Origin: JAABRU01 sp964505535
GTDB taxonomy: Bacteria; Desulfobacterota; Desulfobacteria; Desulfobacterales; Desulfococcaceae
Assembly (NCBI GenBank): GCA_964505535.1
Contig: CAZDIU010000002.1
Coordinates: forward strand, 11,922-75,921
DNA: 64,000 nucleotides
Direction of reading: 5' to 3'
Numbering within the stretch: position 1 is the stretch's first letter; each line of letters starts with the position of its first letter. The notes below the pieces were generated by a model, which saw nothing but the letters and a program-made list of their open reading frames with translations, searched no databases and had not been told where the DNA came from. Shown here piece after piece: positions 50,740 to 58,760 of this stretch. Made by a program: the position numbers and the translations under genes.

Positions 50740-52158
50740 ATGAGAAAAATCAATGACTTGGCAAAAGATGTTATGGCAAAAAGAGGAATATCCAAAAAAA
50801 ATCAGGATGTTGCGAACAAAACTTCGCATTCCCCTGAAAAAGTTGAAAAAACTGTTGACAAATGGGAAATCATTTATTTTTCTGTCATGAAAACAGCAGA
50901 TTATGATGATTCCATGCCGGAAAATGCTGATTTTGTTCATAATTCCTTTGTGAAGTTTTATGAAAAATTCAAGGCTTCAGATAAAGAAGCTGTTGATTTA
51001 ATTAGACTTTTTAAGGCATTTCTGAAAAATGATTATCGTGATGAAAAAAAATCCATAGCGATAAGGAAAAAAACGATAATGTATGAGTCCGAAATTATTT
51101 CCATTTCTGAAGATGAGTCAAAAGAAATGGAAATATCTGATATAGGTGACAAGCCGCGAAAAAAACCAGAAGAAAATTTTCAGGCTTTATGTGTCAAATG
51201 CCTGAAAAAACTGCATAAACCTTTTCAAAGGAAAGTCTTCAAATCCATTTGGATTGAAGACAACACCATTGAAAAAACAGCGGAAAGTCTTAAGAAAACA
51301 GAACGTTACGTCAAGATGGTCAACGCGGAAATTTATGAAATCCTGAATTCTGAAAAATCTTTCGGAAGTTTGCAGGATAAGGCAGTTGAGAAAGCAAAGA
51401 AAAAGGAAAGAAATCAGGATATTTACACAGATTCTTTCGCTAATTCTTTATCAGATGATATGATTTCTGCTATATGCGAAAATCCTGATATTATTCATGA
51501 TCCTGAGTTCATGTCAGAAAATGAATATTTTGATCTCCGGAATGAACTCAGGAAAATAGCCCATGATAGATATTCAGATGGGCTTGAGGCATGGCATATC
51601 ATTGGCGCGAAAAAAGGGGAATCATCTGATAAATATCCTGATCTTCTGGATTGGAAAGAAAAATTTCCTGAAAATATGGGATTATGGAAGAGAATTCATT
51701 ATTTGGCTGGGTCCGTCACCTATTATAATGATGAAGATATTCAGGAAAAACCTGAATTTAAAGAAAAAGTCTACAAAATAAAGGGAAATATCGCTTATCC
51801 GCGTTATATTCCTCTATATCGGAGATCGAAAACAAAAAAACCGCGATTTTACCGAATTACGGCAAAACTAGCGCACGATTTGCCGGATGGATATGGGTTT
51901 GATAGGTCAAAATGGTATTCGAAATCAGATGGGCTGCTTCAGAAAAATGAAATAAAAACAGATTATGTCATTCCTTATAATATGGAAAAAAGGATTTCTG
52001 CTTTTTATCAGCAAAATCAGAGAGTTATCAACGATACCGCTTGCAATGCTATAGAACGAGCGGAAATGAATCAAAGGTATCTTGACAGATATATATGCAG
52101 ATATGCAGATGTTATTACTCTGCATAACAGACAGTTTGATGTCGTTTATGTTTCCTGA
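50740..52158 (+). CDS. Sigma-factor-like protein with long C-terminal extension
   Basis: 472 residues, AT-rich gene, ATG behind AAAGGA. Residues about 60-105 (DFVHNSFVKFYEKF, then LFKAFLKNDYRDEKKS) resemble sigma region 2 of ECF factors (a...FxxxY...flxxixrNxxxDxxR). Residues about 150-205 (LCVKCLKKLHKPFQRKVFKS, IEKTAESLKKTERYVKMVNA) resemble region 4 with its helix-turn-helix. About 265 further residues have no recognised domain but are rich in Tyr, Trp and Arg. It could redirect RNA polymerase to phage promoters. The similarity is one of pattern, so confidence is moderate. Confidence 0.55.
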   Translation: MRKINDLAKDVMAKRGISKKNQDVANKTSHSPEKVEKTVDKWEIIYFSVMKTADYDDSMPENADFVHNSFVKFYEKFKASDKEAVDLIRLFKAFLKNDYRDEKKSIAIRKKTIMYESEIISISEDESKEMEISDIGDKPRKKPEENFQALCVKCLKKLHKPFQRKVFKSIWIEDNTIEKTAESLKKTERYVKMVNAEIYEILNSEKSFGSLQDKAVEKAKKKERNQDIYTDSFANSLSDDMISAICENPDIIHDPEFMSENEYFDLRNELRKIAHDRYSDGLEAWHIIGAKKGESSDKYPDLLDWKEKFPENMGLWKRIHYLAGSVTYYNDEDIQEKPEFKEKVYKIKGNIAYPRYIPLYRRSKTKKPRFYRITAKLAHDLPDGYGFDRSKWYSKSDGLLQKNEIKTDYVIPYNMEKRISAFYQQNQRVINDTACNAIERAEMNQRYLDRYICRYADVITLHNRQFDVVYVS

Positions 52159-52181
52159 TTTATTCCGATTTCATTGATTTT

Positions 52182-52210
52182 ATTCCCTATCTGCTTAGCA
52201 GGTAGGGAAT
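52182..52210 (+). terminator. Terminator-like hairpin after the sigma-like gene
   Basis: Arms ATTCCCTATCTGC and GCAGGTAGGGAAT with loop tta (one mismatch). 23 bases after the stop; the T-run is weak. Confidence 0.5.
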
Positions 52211-52303
52211 TGTATGCGAACGAACAAGTCAACCTGCAGACCGTTATGTCTTTTTGTCCGGAACAAATCTACACGCGAAAGCGCGGAAAATAACGACAAT
52301 TCC

Positions 52304-52332
52304 TTAACACTTTATATGATATAAAGTGTTAA
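52304..52332. promoter_or_regulatory. 29-bp perfect palindrome (candidate operator)
   Basis: Arms TTAACACTTTATAT and ATATAAAGTGTTAA around a single central G. It lies in a 390-base gap without genes, upstream of the cysteine-rich protein gene. A second pair, ATGACCGG and CCGGTCAT, follows near 52375-52420. The rest of the gap shows nothing else. Confidence 0.6.
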
Positions 52333-52548
52333 AAACCACCCCTGCTTACATCTTAAAGAGACCGGTCTTAAAAATATGACCGGCAGTATATCGCACAAAA
52401 AAATCCGGTCATGCGTTCATGTCCGGCAAAAAGCATTCAGAGTCAAAAAAGCAGTCCTTAAAAAAGTGTTGTCATTATGGGTCATTTTAAGTTATTCTTT
52501 GTAAGTATAAAAATTTTGCAAAAAGAAAACGGAAAGGAGCAGCAAAAA

Positions 52549-53154
52549 ATGGCGATAGAAAGAGCCTTCCTGACTACCAATCGTATATGCAAGGGGACGG
52601 CATCCGGTGGTGAGATCCTGACATGGACCCCGATAAGGGACTGCATCGGGATGAACTGCAAGTTGTTTGAGAAGTGTGCTTATACAAAAACGAAGCTCTC
52701 CGGCGGAACCTGCGGTGTGGAAAAAAAATATATAATGGGACTGTACCGTTCGCTTATGCCGGTGCTGGAGAATGCGGATTCCTACACGGTGCAGCAGGTG
52801 GGGATGATGCTGATGCCGATGTATCTGCAGTTATGCAGGTTTTACATTATTGAGGCTGGCATATCAGAGCCTTTCCCTGAAGATCTGAGGTCGGGGAAAA
52901 CGTATGAGCATCCGGTATATTCCAGCATCCGGCTGACAATCGGAGCCATCACGTCTCTGCAGAGGTCGGAATTGAGATCGCTGTTCAAGAATGCCGGGCT
53001 GCTGACAATGGGTGGGATATTCCGGAAGGCTCTGGAGCCTGATCCTGCTGACATTGATGTTGAAGCGGAGGACACGCGCAACGGCGATCCGGAATATTAT
53101 AAGCAGTTGATGGAGGATTATGATTTTCCTGCGGAAGAGGATTCGGATGAGTGA
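52549..53154 (+). CDS. Cysteine-rich hypothetical protein
   Basis: 201 residues from ATG 52549 (AAGGAG upstream); a longer frame from 52477 has no ribosome site. Residues about 32-55 contain CIGMNCKLFEKCAY and GTCGVEKKYI, four Cys that could bind zinc or a cluster. A helical region with hydrophobic Met-rich segment (VGMMLMPMYLQLCRFYIIEA) follows, then HPVYSSIRLTIGAITSLQRS and an acidic C-terminus. The helical middle loosely recalls small terminase subunits, but I do not assign it. The end overlaps the convergent HNH gene by 37 bases. Confidence 0.5.
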   Translation: MAIERAFLTTNRICKGTASGGEILTWTPIRDCIGMNCKLFEKCAYTKTKLSGGTCGVEKKYIMGLYRSLMPVLENADSYTVQQVGMMLMPMYLQLCRFYIIEAGISEPFPEDLRSGKTYEHPVYSSIRLTIGAITSLQRSELRSLFKNAGLLTMGGIFRKALEPDPADIDVEAEDTRNGDPEYYKQLMEDYDFPAEEDSDE

Positions 53155-53438
53155 AGTTTTCTGTGACAGTCTTCGCACAGGACGGTGTAGTCCTGCGGAG
53201 TCTGAAGGACTCTGGTGCTGATGATGTCAACGATTCCGTCCCAGTCTATGCCGTGGGTGTGATGGACTTCGAGTTTCACTTCCTTTCCTTTTGCTGCGGT
53301 TCCTCTGATGCCGCAGTGGGAGCAGGTTCTGTTTGCGAGTTTCAGGGCTGTGTTCCGTTCTCTGGATCGCAGCCACAGTTGCCTGAGAGCGTTTTTAATC
53401 TGGCTCTTCGGTGTTTTGTTCGGGTTTTTCTTTGCCAA
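53118..53438 (-). CDS. HNH endonuclease-like protein (1)
   Basis: 106 residues from TTG 53438, which has AGGTGG eight bases upstream; the longer frame to 53633 covers the Nmad1-like gene in another phase. The HNH zinc core is clear: CSHCGIRG, VKLEVHHTHGIDWDG, LCEDCHRKLH. HNH proteins in phages nick DNA, often near cos during packaging. The basic N-terminus (KNPNKTPKSQIKNALRQLWL) suits DNA binding. Confidence 0.7.
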   Translation of the reverse strand: MAKKNPNKTPKSQIKNALRQLWLRSRERNTALKLANRTCSHCGIRGTAAKGKEVKLEVHHTHGIDWDGIVDIISTRVLQTPQDYTVLCEDCHRKLHSSESSSAGKS

Positions 53439-53928
53439 GTTTTTTTGCCACCTGTTTGAGGATGAGATAACCGATGAGGTCTTGTTCGTCATTGTCTCCG
53501 GGGTATTGGGTTCCCTGAAGCATCCGGTTGAGTTTGTCGTCGATTCTGACGTTGATCTGTTCCAGCGGGTCTGCTTTGGAGAATACCCGGATGGGGTTGA
53601 GAGCGGAATTGCCATAGGCTTTGTTTTTGCCAATGAGGAAATCAGCGATGCTGCTGCAGGTTTCCCGGATCAGCCTGTGGGTATCGCTCGTGTCCGGAGT
53701 CTCTCCGGCTCTGAGCTTTTCCTCAAAAGAAGGACAGGTTTTTCCGCTCAAAGCGCAGAGTTCACGGTATGTCTTCCATGCTTTTTCGTTTGCATTCCGA
53801 TCCGTCTGTTTCTGATTCATCAGTGCAAACAGGCATGACCCGCAGTAGGGGTATGTCCGGTTATCCATTGTTACGCTGCCTGTGGCCTGATTTCCGCAAC
53901 GAACGCATTTATCTGCCTGTGCTTCCAT
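53395..53928 (-). CDS. Nmad1/DUF1599-like protein with zinc ribbon
   Basis: 177 residues from ATG 53928; the frame upstream to 54264 lies over the dUTPase gene. The N-terminus has a zinc ribbon (CVRCGNQ, YCGSC). The C-terminal 90 residues (KNKAYGNSALNPIRVFSKAD, LEQINVRIDDKLNRMLQGTQ, DEQDLIGYLILKQVAK) match the DUF1599 domain, named Nmad1 because it occurs beside genes for DNA base modification. Its neighbours are dUTPase and HNH genes. Any base modification in this phage is inference. Confidence 0.7.
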   Translation of the reverse strand: MEAQADKCVRCGNQATGSVTMDNRTYPYCGSCLFALMNQKQTDRNANEKAWKTYRELCALSGKTCPSFEEKLRAGETPDTSDTHRLIRETCSSIADFLIGKNKAYGNSALNPIRVFSKADPLEQINVRIDDKLNRMLQGTQYPGDNDEQDLIGYLILKQVAKKLGKEKPEQNTEEPD

Positions 53929-54460
53929 GCCCCCCCTTTCTGCGTGTGTCTGAGAGCGTTTCAGACAGTTTAAATTCGGCATCGCATTTTTTCCGGAACA
54001 CCATCTGGGCCACGCGGTCTCCGACTTTGTAACTGATGATGGTGGGCCATGCAAAGTCTTCTGTTTTCCGGAAGTCGGCAAAGAGTTCGTCTCTGTAGTC
54101 TGTGTCGATGATGCCGACCGAATTTGCCAGTATGAGGTTGGTTTTGCTGATGGAGGATCTGGGGAAGATTTCAGCGAACCATACCGGGGGGAGTTCCATG
54201 GCAAAGCCGAGCCAGTATCGGACGTAGGATGTGGAATATTCCTTCCGATATGCTGTGAGGTCATAGCCGATGGAGCCGGGTGTTGCCCGGAACGGCATTC
54301 TGAAGTTGTCTGCCAGGGGTCTGATTTTCACCAGACAGGTATTTCCGCAGGTCATCTTTCCGGGGAATGCTTCGTTGACTGTCCGGCAGATATCACATTT
54401 GGGCAGTGAGTCAGTGAGTGTGAAGCCGGTGGATGCCGGTTCTGTCATGTAAGTTTTCAT
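53909..54460 (-). CDS. dut: dUTP diphosphatase
   Basis: 183 residues (usual 150) with all five trimeric dUTPase motifs in order: ATPGSIGYDLTAY, PRSSISKT, NSVGIIDTDYRDE, GDRVAQMVF and the C-terminal P-loop-like RKGGHGSTGR. It removes dUTP and supplies dUMP. The first 45 residues are an addition with two Cys pairs (CDICRTV and CGNTC) that could bind zinc. AAAGGAG precedes the start. Confidence 0.9.
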   Translation of the reverse strand: MKTYMTEPASTGFTLTDSLPKCDICRTVNEAFPGKMTCGNTCLVKIRPLADNFRMPFRATPGSIGYDLTAYRKEYSTSYVRYWLGFAMELPPVWFAEIFPRSSISKTNLILANSVGIIDTDYRDELFADFRKTEDFAWPTIISYKVGDRVAQMVFRKKCDAEFKLSETLSDTRRKGGHGSTGR

Positions 54461-54470
54461 GGTTCTCCTT

Positions 54471-54932
54471 TCAGAAGGGTATGTCCGTATCCGGTTCCTG
54501 TTTCACACCGGAATTGGTTTTCGGTGCGTTTTCGGTCTGAGGGCAGTCTTCCCTGTACTGCCGTTCTGCTCTGGCCTGTTTTTCTTCCTCTGATTCCTGT
54601 CCTTTTCCGCCGAGCATCTGCATTTCATGGATCTGGACTTTGGTGGCGTAGTGTTTCACCCCGTCTTTTTCCCATGATTCGGTTTTGAGTTTTCCCTCCA
54701 CATAGACCTGTTTTCCTTTGGTGAGGTATTTGGCGCATATCTCGGCAAGCTTTCTCCATGCCATGATATTGTGCCATTCGGTGTTCTCTTTTTTCTCGCC
54801 GCTGTTTTTGTCAGTCCAGCTTTCCGAGGTTGCGATGCTGAAGGAAGTCACCGGTGTTCCGTCAGGCAGATACCTGATTTCCGGGTCTCTGCCGAGTCTT
54901 CCAACGAGGATGACTTTGTTGATTCCTGCCAT
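54471..54932 (-). CDS. ssb: Single-stranded DNA-binding protein
   Basis: 153 residues with the bacterial SSB OB-fold: INKVILVGRLGRDPEIRYLP, ATSESWTDK, EWHNIMAWRKLAEICAKYL and GKQVYVEGKLKTESWE. A flexible Gln/Glu-rich tail ends in DIPF, the acidic tip that recruits host replication proteins. Follows the HNH (2) gene and precedes dUTPase. Confidence 0.95.
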   Translation of the reverse strand: MAGINKVILVGRLGRDPEIRYLPDGTPVTSFSIATSESWTDKNSGEKKENTEWHNIMAWRKLAEICAKYLTKGKQVYVEGKLKTESWEKDGVKHYATKVQIHEMQMLGGKGQESEEEKQARAERQYREDCPQTENAPKTNSGVKQEPDTDIPF

Positions 54933-54949
54933 AGAGAGTTCCTTTCGGG

Positions 54950-55291
54950 TTATTGTTTGATGATTCCATGCCTTTTGCTGTGGCAGTTTTTACACAGAGA
55001 TATTATATCCTCCATGCGCTCATGCTCTTTTGTGTCATAGTGTTTATGATGGACACATTCTGCTTTGCCTCCGCAATCAGTGCATTTATATTTATCCATA
55101 GCCAGTCTTCTGTTTTTTATTTCCTGCCAGTGCGGTTTTTTCAGATAAGCAGAATATTCATACTGCCGTGTCAGACGTTTTAAATTTCTGAGTCTCATCC
55201 TTTCTGCCATTCTCAGGGCTTCTTTGTCAGAAAGGTTTTTTAATAGTAACTCAGATACTCCGCACTCTCTCAATTCCGATATCGCGTCCAT
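54950..55291 (-). CDS. HNH endonuclease-like protein (2)
   Basis: 113 residues from ATG 55291 (AAGGAG eight bases upstream). The N-terminal helices (SELRECGVSELLLKNLSDKE) precede the HNH core CTDCGGKAECVHHKHYD, then ISLCKNCHSKRHG. It lies just downstream of the origin candidate and upstream of ssb. A nicking or homing role is possible. Confidence 0.7.
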   Translation of the reverse strand: MDAISELRECGVSELLLKNLSDKEALRMAERMRLRNLKRLTRQYEYSAYLKKPHWQEIKNRRLAMDKYKCTDCGGKAECVHHKHYDTKEHERMEDIISLCKNCHSKRHGIIKQ

Positions 55292-55360
55292 TCTGAAGTC
55301 TCCTTCCCCGGACGGATCTTTTTCCGTCCGGACATCCCCCAAACCCCGAAGAGGAGGGGA

Positions 55361-55686
55361 ACACACCGAAAGGGTTCCCCCCCCTTTAGGGGTGAATTTT
55401 CGGTCTGTTCTTTTGTTAATAATATCAATATGTTAATTCACACCGAAACGCTGTTTTCGGTCTGTAAAATTCGGTGTGTATTAATGTATTGATATTATTG
55501 AATATTACACACCGGATTTGAAATTCGGTCTGAACCCGGTCTCTGGGAAGGGTTGCCATTGCTGAATTTTTTAAAATCCGGTCTCTGTACCTGTTGGAAT
55601 TATTATATATTTTTCAGCATGGATTTTTTAAAAATTTCATTTTGGCTTTAAATTTTACACACCGAAAATGGTTTTCGGTGTGTAAT
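55361..55686. repeat. Iteron-like cluster, replication origin candidate
   Basis: An AT-rich gap of about 400 bases between the primase-helicase and HNH genes holds about ten copies, in both directions, of TTCGGT[GC]TGT or its complement. Examples: 55361 ACACACCGAA, 55397 TTTTCGGTCTGT, 55437 TTCACACCGAAA, 55454 TTTTCGGTCTGTAA, 55470 TTCGGTGTGT, 55507 ACACACCGGATTT, 55524 TTCGGTCTGA, 55573 degenerate, and 55657-55686 a perfect pair around tgg. Repeats, AT-rich spacers and adjacency to replication genes fit an origin. Confidence 0.6.
55418..55499. repeat. Long palindrome with 30-bp arms inside the origin candidate
   Basis: Left arm 55418-55447 (starts AATAATATCAATA, ends CACACCGAA) and right arm 55470-55499 (starts TTCGGTGTGT, ends TATTGATATTATT) are complementary at 27 of 30 positions, with a 22-base loop that contains another iteron. 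Confidence 0.8.
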
Positions 55687-55693
55687 TTTCTCA

Positions 55694-57664
55694 TTATGCA
55701 AGAGTATATTCCGACTTTTTGGTTTTTCCCACCTGCCCTATGAAGGACTGTCTGACGTATCCGTATTTTATGGCTTCGTTTATATGTCCCTGAATGGTTG
55801 AGTCAGATTTTATCTGGGTGAGGAGCCGTATCTGATCAATGAATGCCTTCTGATCATCTGTGGTTCCGCCGAGCAGGTTCAGTGCTTTTCTGACGGTTTC
55901 GCATCTGTCCTGCTGTCTTTTGTTCATCATGCTTCTGATTCCGAGCGGTTCCGGTATCAGATGCTGGTTTATCTTGAGGTAGAACGGGTCGAAATACGGA
56001 TAGTTGTTGGCTTTGTCGTTTACAACTTCAATGCAGGAGGTTTCATTTATGAATCTTGGCGTCAGCCGGATGGCGCATCTTGCCCAGTCACGTATGGCGG
56101 ATGCCCCGCGCATTTCCATTCCGTCTTTTTTGGCATGGTGAATGACAACGGGAGTTGTTTTCAGGATATTGCAGACTTCAAGAAGGTTATCCAGTGTGTG
56201 CCGCATTCTGGCATTGTCATTTTCATCTGCGTCATGGAAGGAAATCAGGGGATCGACAAACAGAATATCTGTTTTGACTTCCTCTGTCTGTTCAATTTTT
56301 GTGCACAGGTCAACAATATGCCCCCGGAAATTCTGATTGGAGAAATGCCCGGACATCTGTATGTTTTCATGGATTTCAGGGAAGAACACATAATGCTGCG
56401 ACAGATGGTAATCCGGGCATCCGGCAAGCATTTTGGCTGCCCGCAGGTGTATTGTGTTCCTGCTGTTTTCTGACTGGAGGAATACGGAAGCCCTTGGTTT
56501 GGGTATGGGAAACCGTTCCCACAGATCCGGTGCGTTCGGATCGCCTCCCAGGGCGAGGTGCAGGGCCATATGCAGGGCAACAAGAGATTTGCCTGTTCCT
56601 CCGGGAGCGTAAATCACGACCGGATCGCCCTCTTCAAAAATGCCTTCTATGATTGGATTGGATGTTACGGGGTTTTTCAGGATGTCGGCCAGTGTGATGT
56701 AGCCGCATTTTTTTTCTTCAAGAATCTGTTTTCTGACTTCCTCAAGTCCTTCCTTTGCCATGAGATCGTTGAAGTCTGTCGGTTTGTCCGCATCGGAACG
56801 GAATACGGGAACAATCACTCTGGCATTGTAAAGTTCCCCTGCTTTCCTTGCTTTTTCCACTCCCGGGTTCCATGGTGTGCCGTCCGGTTTTTTGGTGAAT
56901 CTGTCATTGTCTGCAAGGATGACAAAAGCGGTTTTGGGGTACTTTGTCCGGAAAACTCTGACCACTTCTGAGATGTTGCCCGCGTCAAAACAGACAACTG
57001 TGGTTTCACCGGTCACGCTGTGGCAGGTTGCGCCTGTGGAATATCCTTCGGCGAAATACACGGTATCGCCGATGCCGGGAATGATGAAACTGCATCCTGT
57101 CTTTTTTCCGTCAGTCATGAACAGTTTGTTTTTCCCATGATCAAACACTTTCCCGTCCGGCGCAATCATTTGCAGGGATGTGATTTTTCCGGTTTCGTCA
57201 TGGAGCGGAACCAGAAGATTGCCGTGTCTGTCTGTGCGCAGACCGTGAGACACAACATTTTTTTTCACCAGATAGCTGTGTCCCTGATCATCGGTCTGTT
57301 TTGCAGATTTCCATATGGACTGTGCTTTCCGGGCAGTGGTTTCCCATGCTTCCTTCTGCATGTGTTCCCGCTGTTCTTTGATCTTTTCCATTTTTCTGCT
57401 GTAACTTATCCGTTCCTGCGGGGTAAGCAGGTGTTCAGCCTTGGAGCACCATGTGTGTTTTATTTCTCTGGGATCTCCCAAAGACCAGTCACCGAAAGCC
57501 GCTGCGGCAAAGCCGTCTCCGTTAAAGCAGATATACCAGCCGTTAAGGTTTTTCCGTTCGCTGCTTCCTGTCTGAAACCGTCTGATTTTTCCGTCTGTTT
57601 CAATGGTTTCGGGGAAATAGCCTTTTTCGGCCATTGCTTTTTTCAAATCTTCCGACACATTCAT
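55694..57664 (-). CDS. TOPRIM primase / RepA-type helicase fusion
   Basis: 656 residues. The N-terminal 100 residues resemble primase zinc-region relatives (GWYICFNGDGFAAAAFGDWS). Residues about 205-280 form a TOPRIM domain (VYFAEGYSTGATCHS, VVCFDAGN, FVILADNDR with the acidic triad). The C-terminal half is a RepA/AAA_25-type ATPase: Walker A YAPGGTGKSLVA, Walker B TDILFVDPLISFHDAD, VVIHHAKKDG. The last 55 residues are a winged-helix-like module also found alone at 58761-58964. ATGA overlap with the small gene upstream. Confidence 0.85.
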   Translation of the reverse strand: MNVSEDLKKAMAEKGYFPETIETDGKIRRFQTGSSERKNLNGWYICFNGDGFAAAAFGDWSLGDPREIKHTWCSKAEHLLTPQERISYSRKMEKIKEQREHMQKEAWETTARKAQSIWKSAKQTDDQGHSYLVKKNVVSHGLRTDRHGNLLVPLHDETGKITSLQMIAPDGKVFDHGKNKLFMTDGKKTGCSFIIPGIGDTVYFAEGYSTGATCHSVTGETTVVCFDAGNISEVVRVFRTKYPKTAFVILADNDRFTKKPDGTPWNPGVEKARKAGELYNARVIVPVFRSDADKPTDFNDLMAKEGLEEVRKQILEEKKCGYITLADILKNPVTSNPIIEGIFEEGDPVVIYAPGGTGKSLVALHMALHLALGGDPNAPDLWERFPIPKPRASVFLQSENSRNTIHLRAAKMLAGCPDYHLSQHYVFFPEIHENIQMSGHFSNQNFRGHIVDLCTKIEQTEEVKTDILFVDPLISFHDADENDNARMRHTLDNLLEVCNILKTTPVVIHHAKKDGMEMRGASAIRDWARCAIRLTPRFINETSCIEVVNDKANNYPYFDPFYLKINQHLIPEPLGIRSMMNKRQQDRCETVRKALNLLGGTTDDQKAFIDQIRLLTQIKSDSTIQGHINEAIKYGYVRQSFIGQVGKTKKSEYTLA

Positions 57665-57852
57665 TCCATCCCCCTTGCCTCAGCCAGATGATCCGGGAGC
57701 ACGACAGACACTTTCCTGCCCGGCTGCGTGTCTATCTCCCGCAGGTTTTGGATTCTGTCTTTTCCGATGACATGTTCCCGCCATCAGTCATAAAACATGA
57801 TCCAGTGATCGGTTTCCATCAGTACGGACAACTGCACTTTTCTGTTCATCAT
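57661..57852 (-). pseudogene. 64-codon gene with an in-frame TGA, coupled to primase
   Basis: ATG 57852 (AGGGA upstream) reads MNRKVQLSVLMETDHWIMFYD after the first Met, then TGA at codon 23 (57784-57786). The same frame continues WREHVIGKDRIQNLREIDTQ and ends HLAEARGME with a TGA that overlaps the primase ATG. Both halves look like one protein. The internal stop may be a nonsense mutation, a sequence error or a selenocysteine codon. There is no good restart codon after it. Confidence 0.5.
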
Positions 57853-57861
57853 GGCATTCCC

Positions 57862-58368
57862 TTATCCCTGTATGTGCACACAGGCCACCTGCCCGGCTGC
57901 GCTGAGGTCAGAATTTGTTTCTGCATTGTTTGACAGCATGAGGTGGCATTTTCTGCAGTAAAAGTAATTGACAGTGAGAGGCGCCCCGCAGATGCGGCAG
58001 TGCCGTCCGTTGTGTTTTTTGGCATTCCCTCTGGTTTTGCGGGTGGAAATTTTTGTTTCCGTCATTGCCTTTTTCCTGCGTTTTTCTTTTTTTTCTTTGC
58101 TGACAAAGGGAATGTCAGCGCAGATTTTCTGTATTTCTTCCAGTGTGCAGCCGTACCGGTTGCAGATGGTTTCCGGATGTTCTCCGTTTTTCCATCTGTT
58201 CCGGATCTGTTTCACCCATGGGGTTGTCACTGCTTTTGCAGAGCAGTGTCTCTGCACGGTTTTTCTGCTGACCCCCAGAAGCTTTGCAATCTGCATTTGG
58301 TGAACTCCTTTCTCCCGCATCCGCTGTATTTCCTGTATGGTTTCCGCAGGGGTTTTTGATGAAGGCAT
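57862..58368 (-). CDS. Helix-turn-helix and zinc-ribbon regulator
   Basis: 168 residues from ATG 58368 (AGGA seven bases upstream). Residues about 5-45 are a resolvase/transposase-type helix-turn-helix (TIQEIQRMREKGVHQMQIAK then LLGVSRKTVQRHC). A second such motif may be WVKQIRNRWKNGEHPETICN. A basic stretch (KEKKEKRRKKA) and a C-terminal zinc ribbon (CRICGAPL, YCRKCHLML) follow. A DNA-binding regulator or recombination accessory is likely. Confidence 0.65.
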   Translation of the reverse strand: MPSSKTPAETIQEIQRMREKGVHQMQIAKLLGVSRKTVQRHCSAKAVTTPWVKQIRNRWKNGEHPETICNRYGCTLEEIQKICADIPFVSKEKKEKRRKKAMTETKISTRKTRGNAKKHNGRHCRICGAPLTVNYFYCRKCHLMLSNNAETNSDLSAAGQVACVHIQG

Positions 58369-58558
58369 GTTTACTGTCCTCTCATTCAGGTTTACTTTGA
58401 TTTCACATTGAAACCGGACAAATAAAAAAACCGGCATTCCCGCAGATGAACTGCCGGTGCCGGTTTGGTATGCTTTGTCGTCCGGCCCGTATGGTGAACG
58501 GGACGGGTATGCGTCTGAGGTGAGGACAGATTTACAGAAGTTGTTTCTGAAAGTCAAG

Positions 58559-58577
58559 AAAATTCTGACAGAATTTT
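58559..58577. promoter_or_regulatory. 19-bp palindromic operator candidate
   Basis: AAAATTCTGACAGAATTTT, a perfect palindrome around a central A. A partial second copy (AAAATTCTGTCAGAC) lies at 58591-58605 inside the promoter below. Confidence 0.6.
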
Positions 58578-58585
58578 TTTATCTG

Positions 58586-58614
58586 TTGACAAAATTCTGT
58601 CAGACAGATATATA
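58586..58614 (+). promoter_or_regulatory. Strong sigma-70 promoter pointing rightward
   Basis: -35 TTGACA (58586-58591), 17-base spacer, -10 TATATA (58609-58614). The only plus-strand product before the terminator at 58684-58737 would be an RNA of about 115 bases. Confidence 0.6.
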
Positions 58615-58620
58615 CAGAAC

Positions 58621-58737
58621 ACTCCTGACGACACAGGATGATTCTCCTTTCGTTGTCCATTTCGTTTCTCCATGGCGGCCCTGAAAAAAAAATGCCGTCC
58701 GCCGGAAAGTTTGATCCGGGGACGGCATTTTTTTTTG
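58621..58737 (+). ncRNA. Candidate small RNA
   Basis: Bounded by the promoter at 58586-58614 and a rho-independent terminator. It contains no plausible open frame with a ribosome site. Predicted from signals only. The rest of the 58369-58760 gap shows nothing more. Confidence 0.35.
58684..58737. terminator. Bidirectional terminator
   Basis: Stem ATGCCGTCC / GGACGGCAT extended by CCGG/CCGG, with nine T on one side and an A-tract of nine on the other. It ends the antirepressor operon on the minus strand and the candidate RNA on the plus strand. Confidence 0.85.
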
Positions 58738-58760
58738 ATTCCGGCAAAAACCGGAATGGG

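Noticed and set aside
52549..53154. Small terminase subunit
   Set aside because: Only a vague helical resemblance; the Cys cluster is unusual and no large subunit follows.
55361..55686. CRISPR array
   Set aside because: The short repeats are in both directions with irregular spacing of 10-60 bases, unlike CRISPR.
57661..57852. General reassignment of TGA in this phage (genetic code 4)
   Set aside because: Many genes here end with TGA in ATGA overlaps and use TGG for Trp, so TGA is a normal stop.
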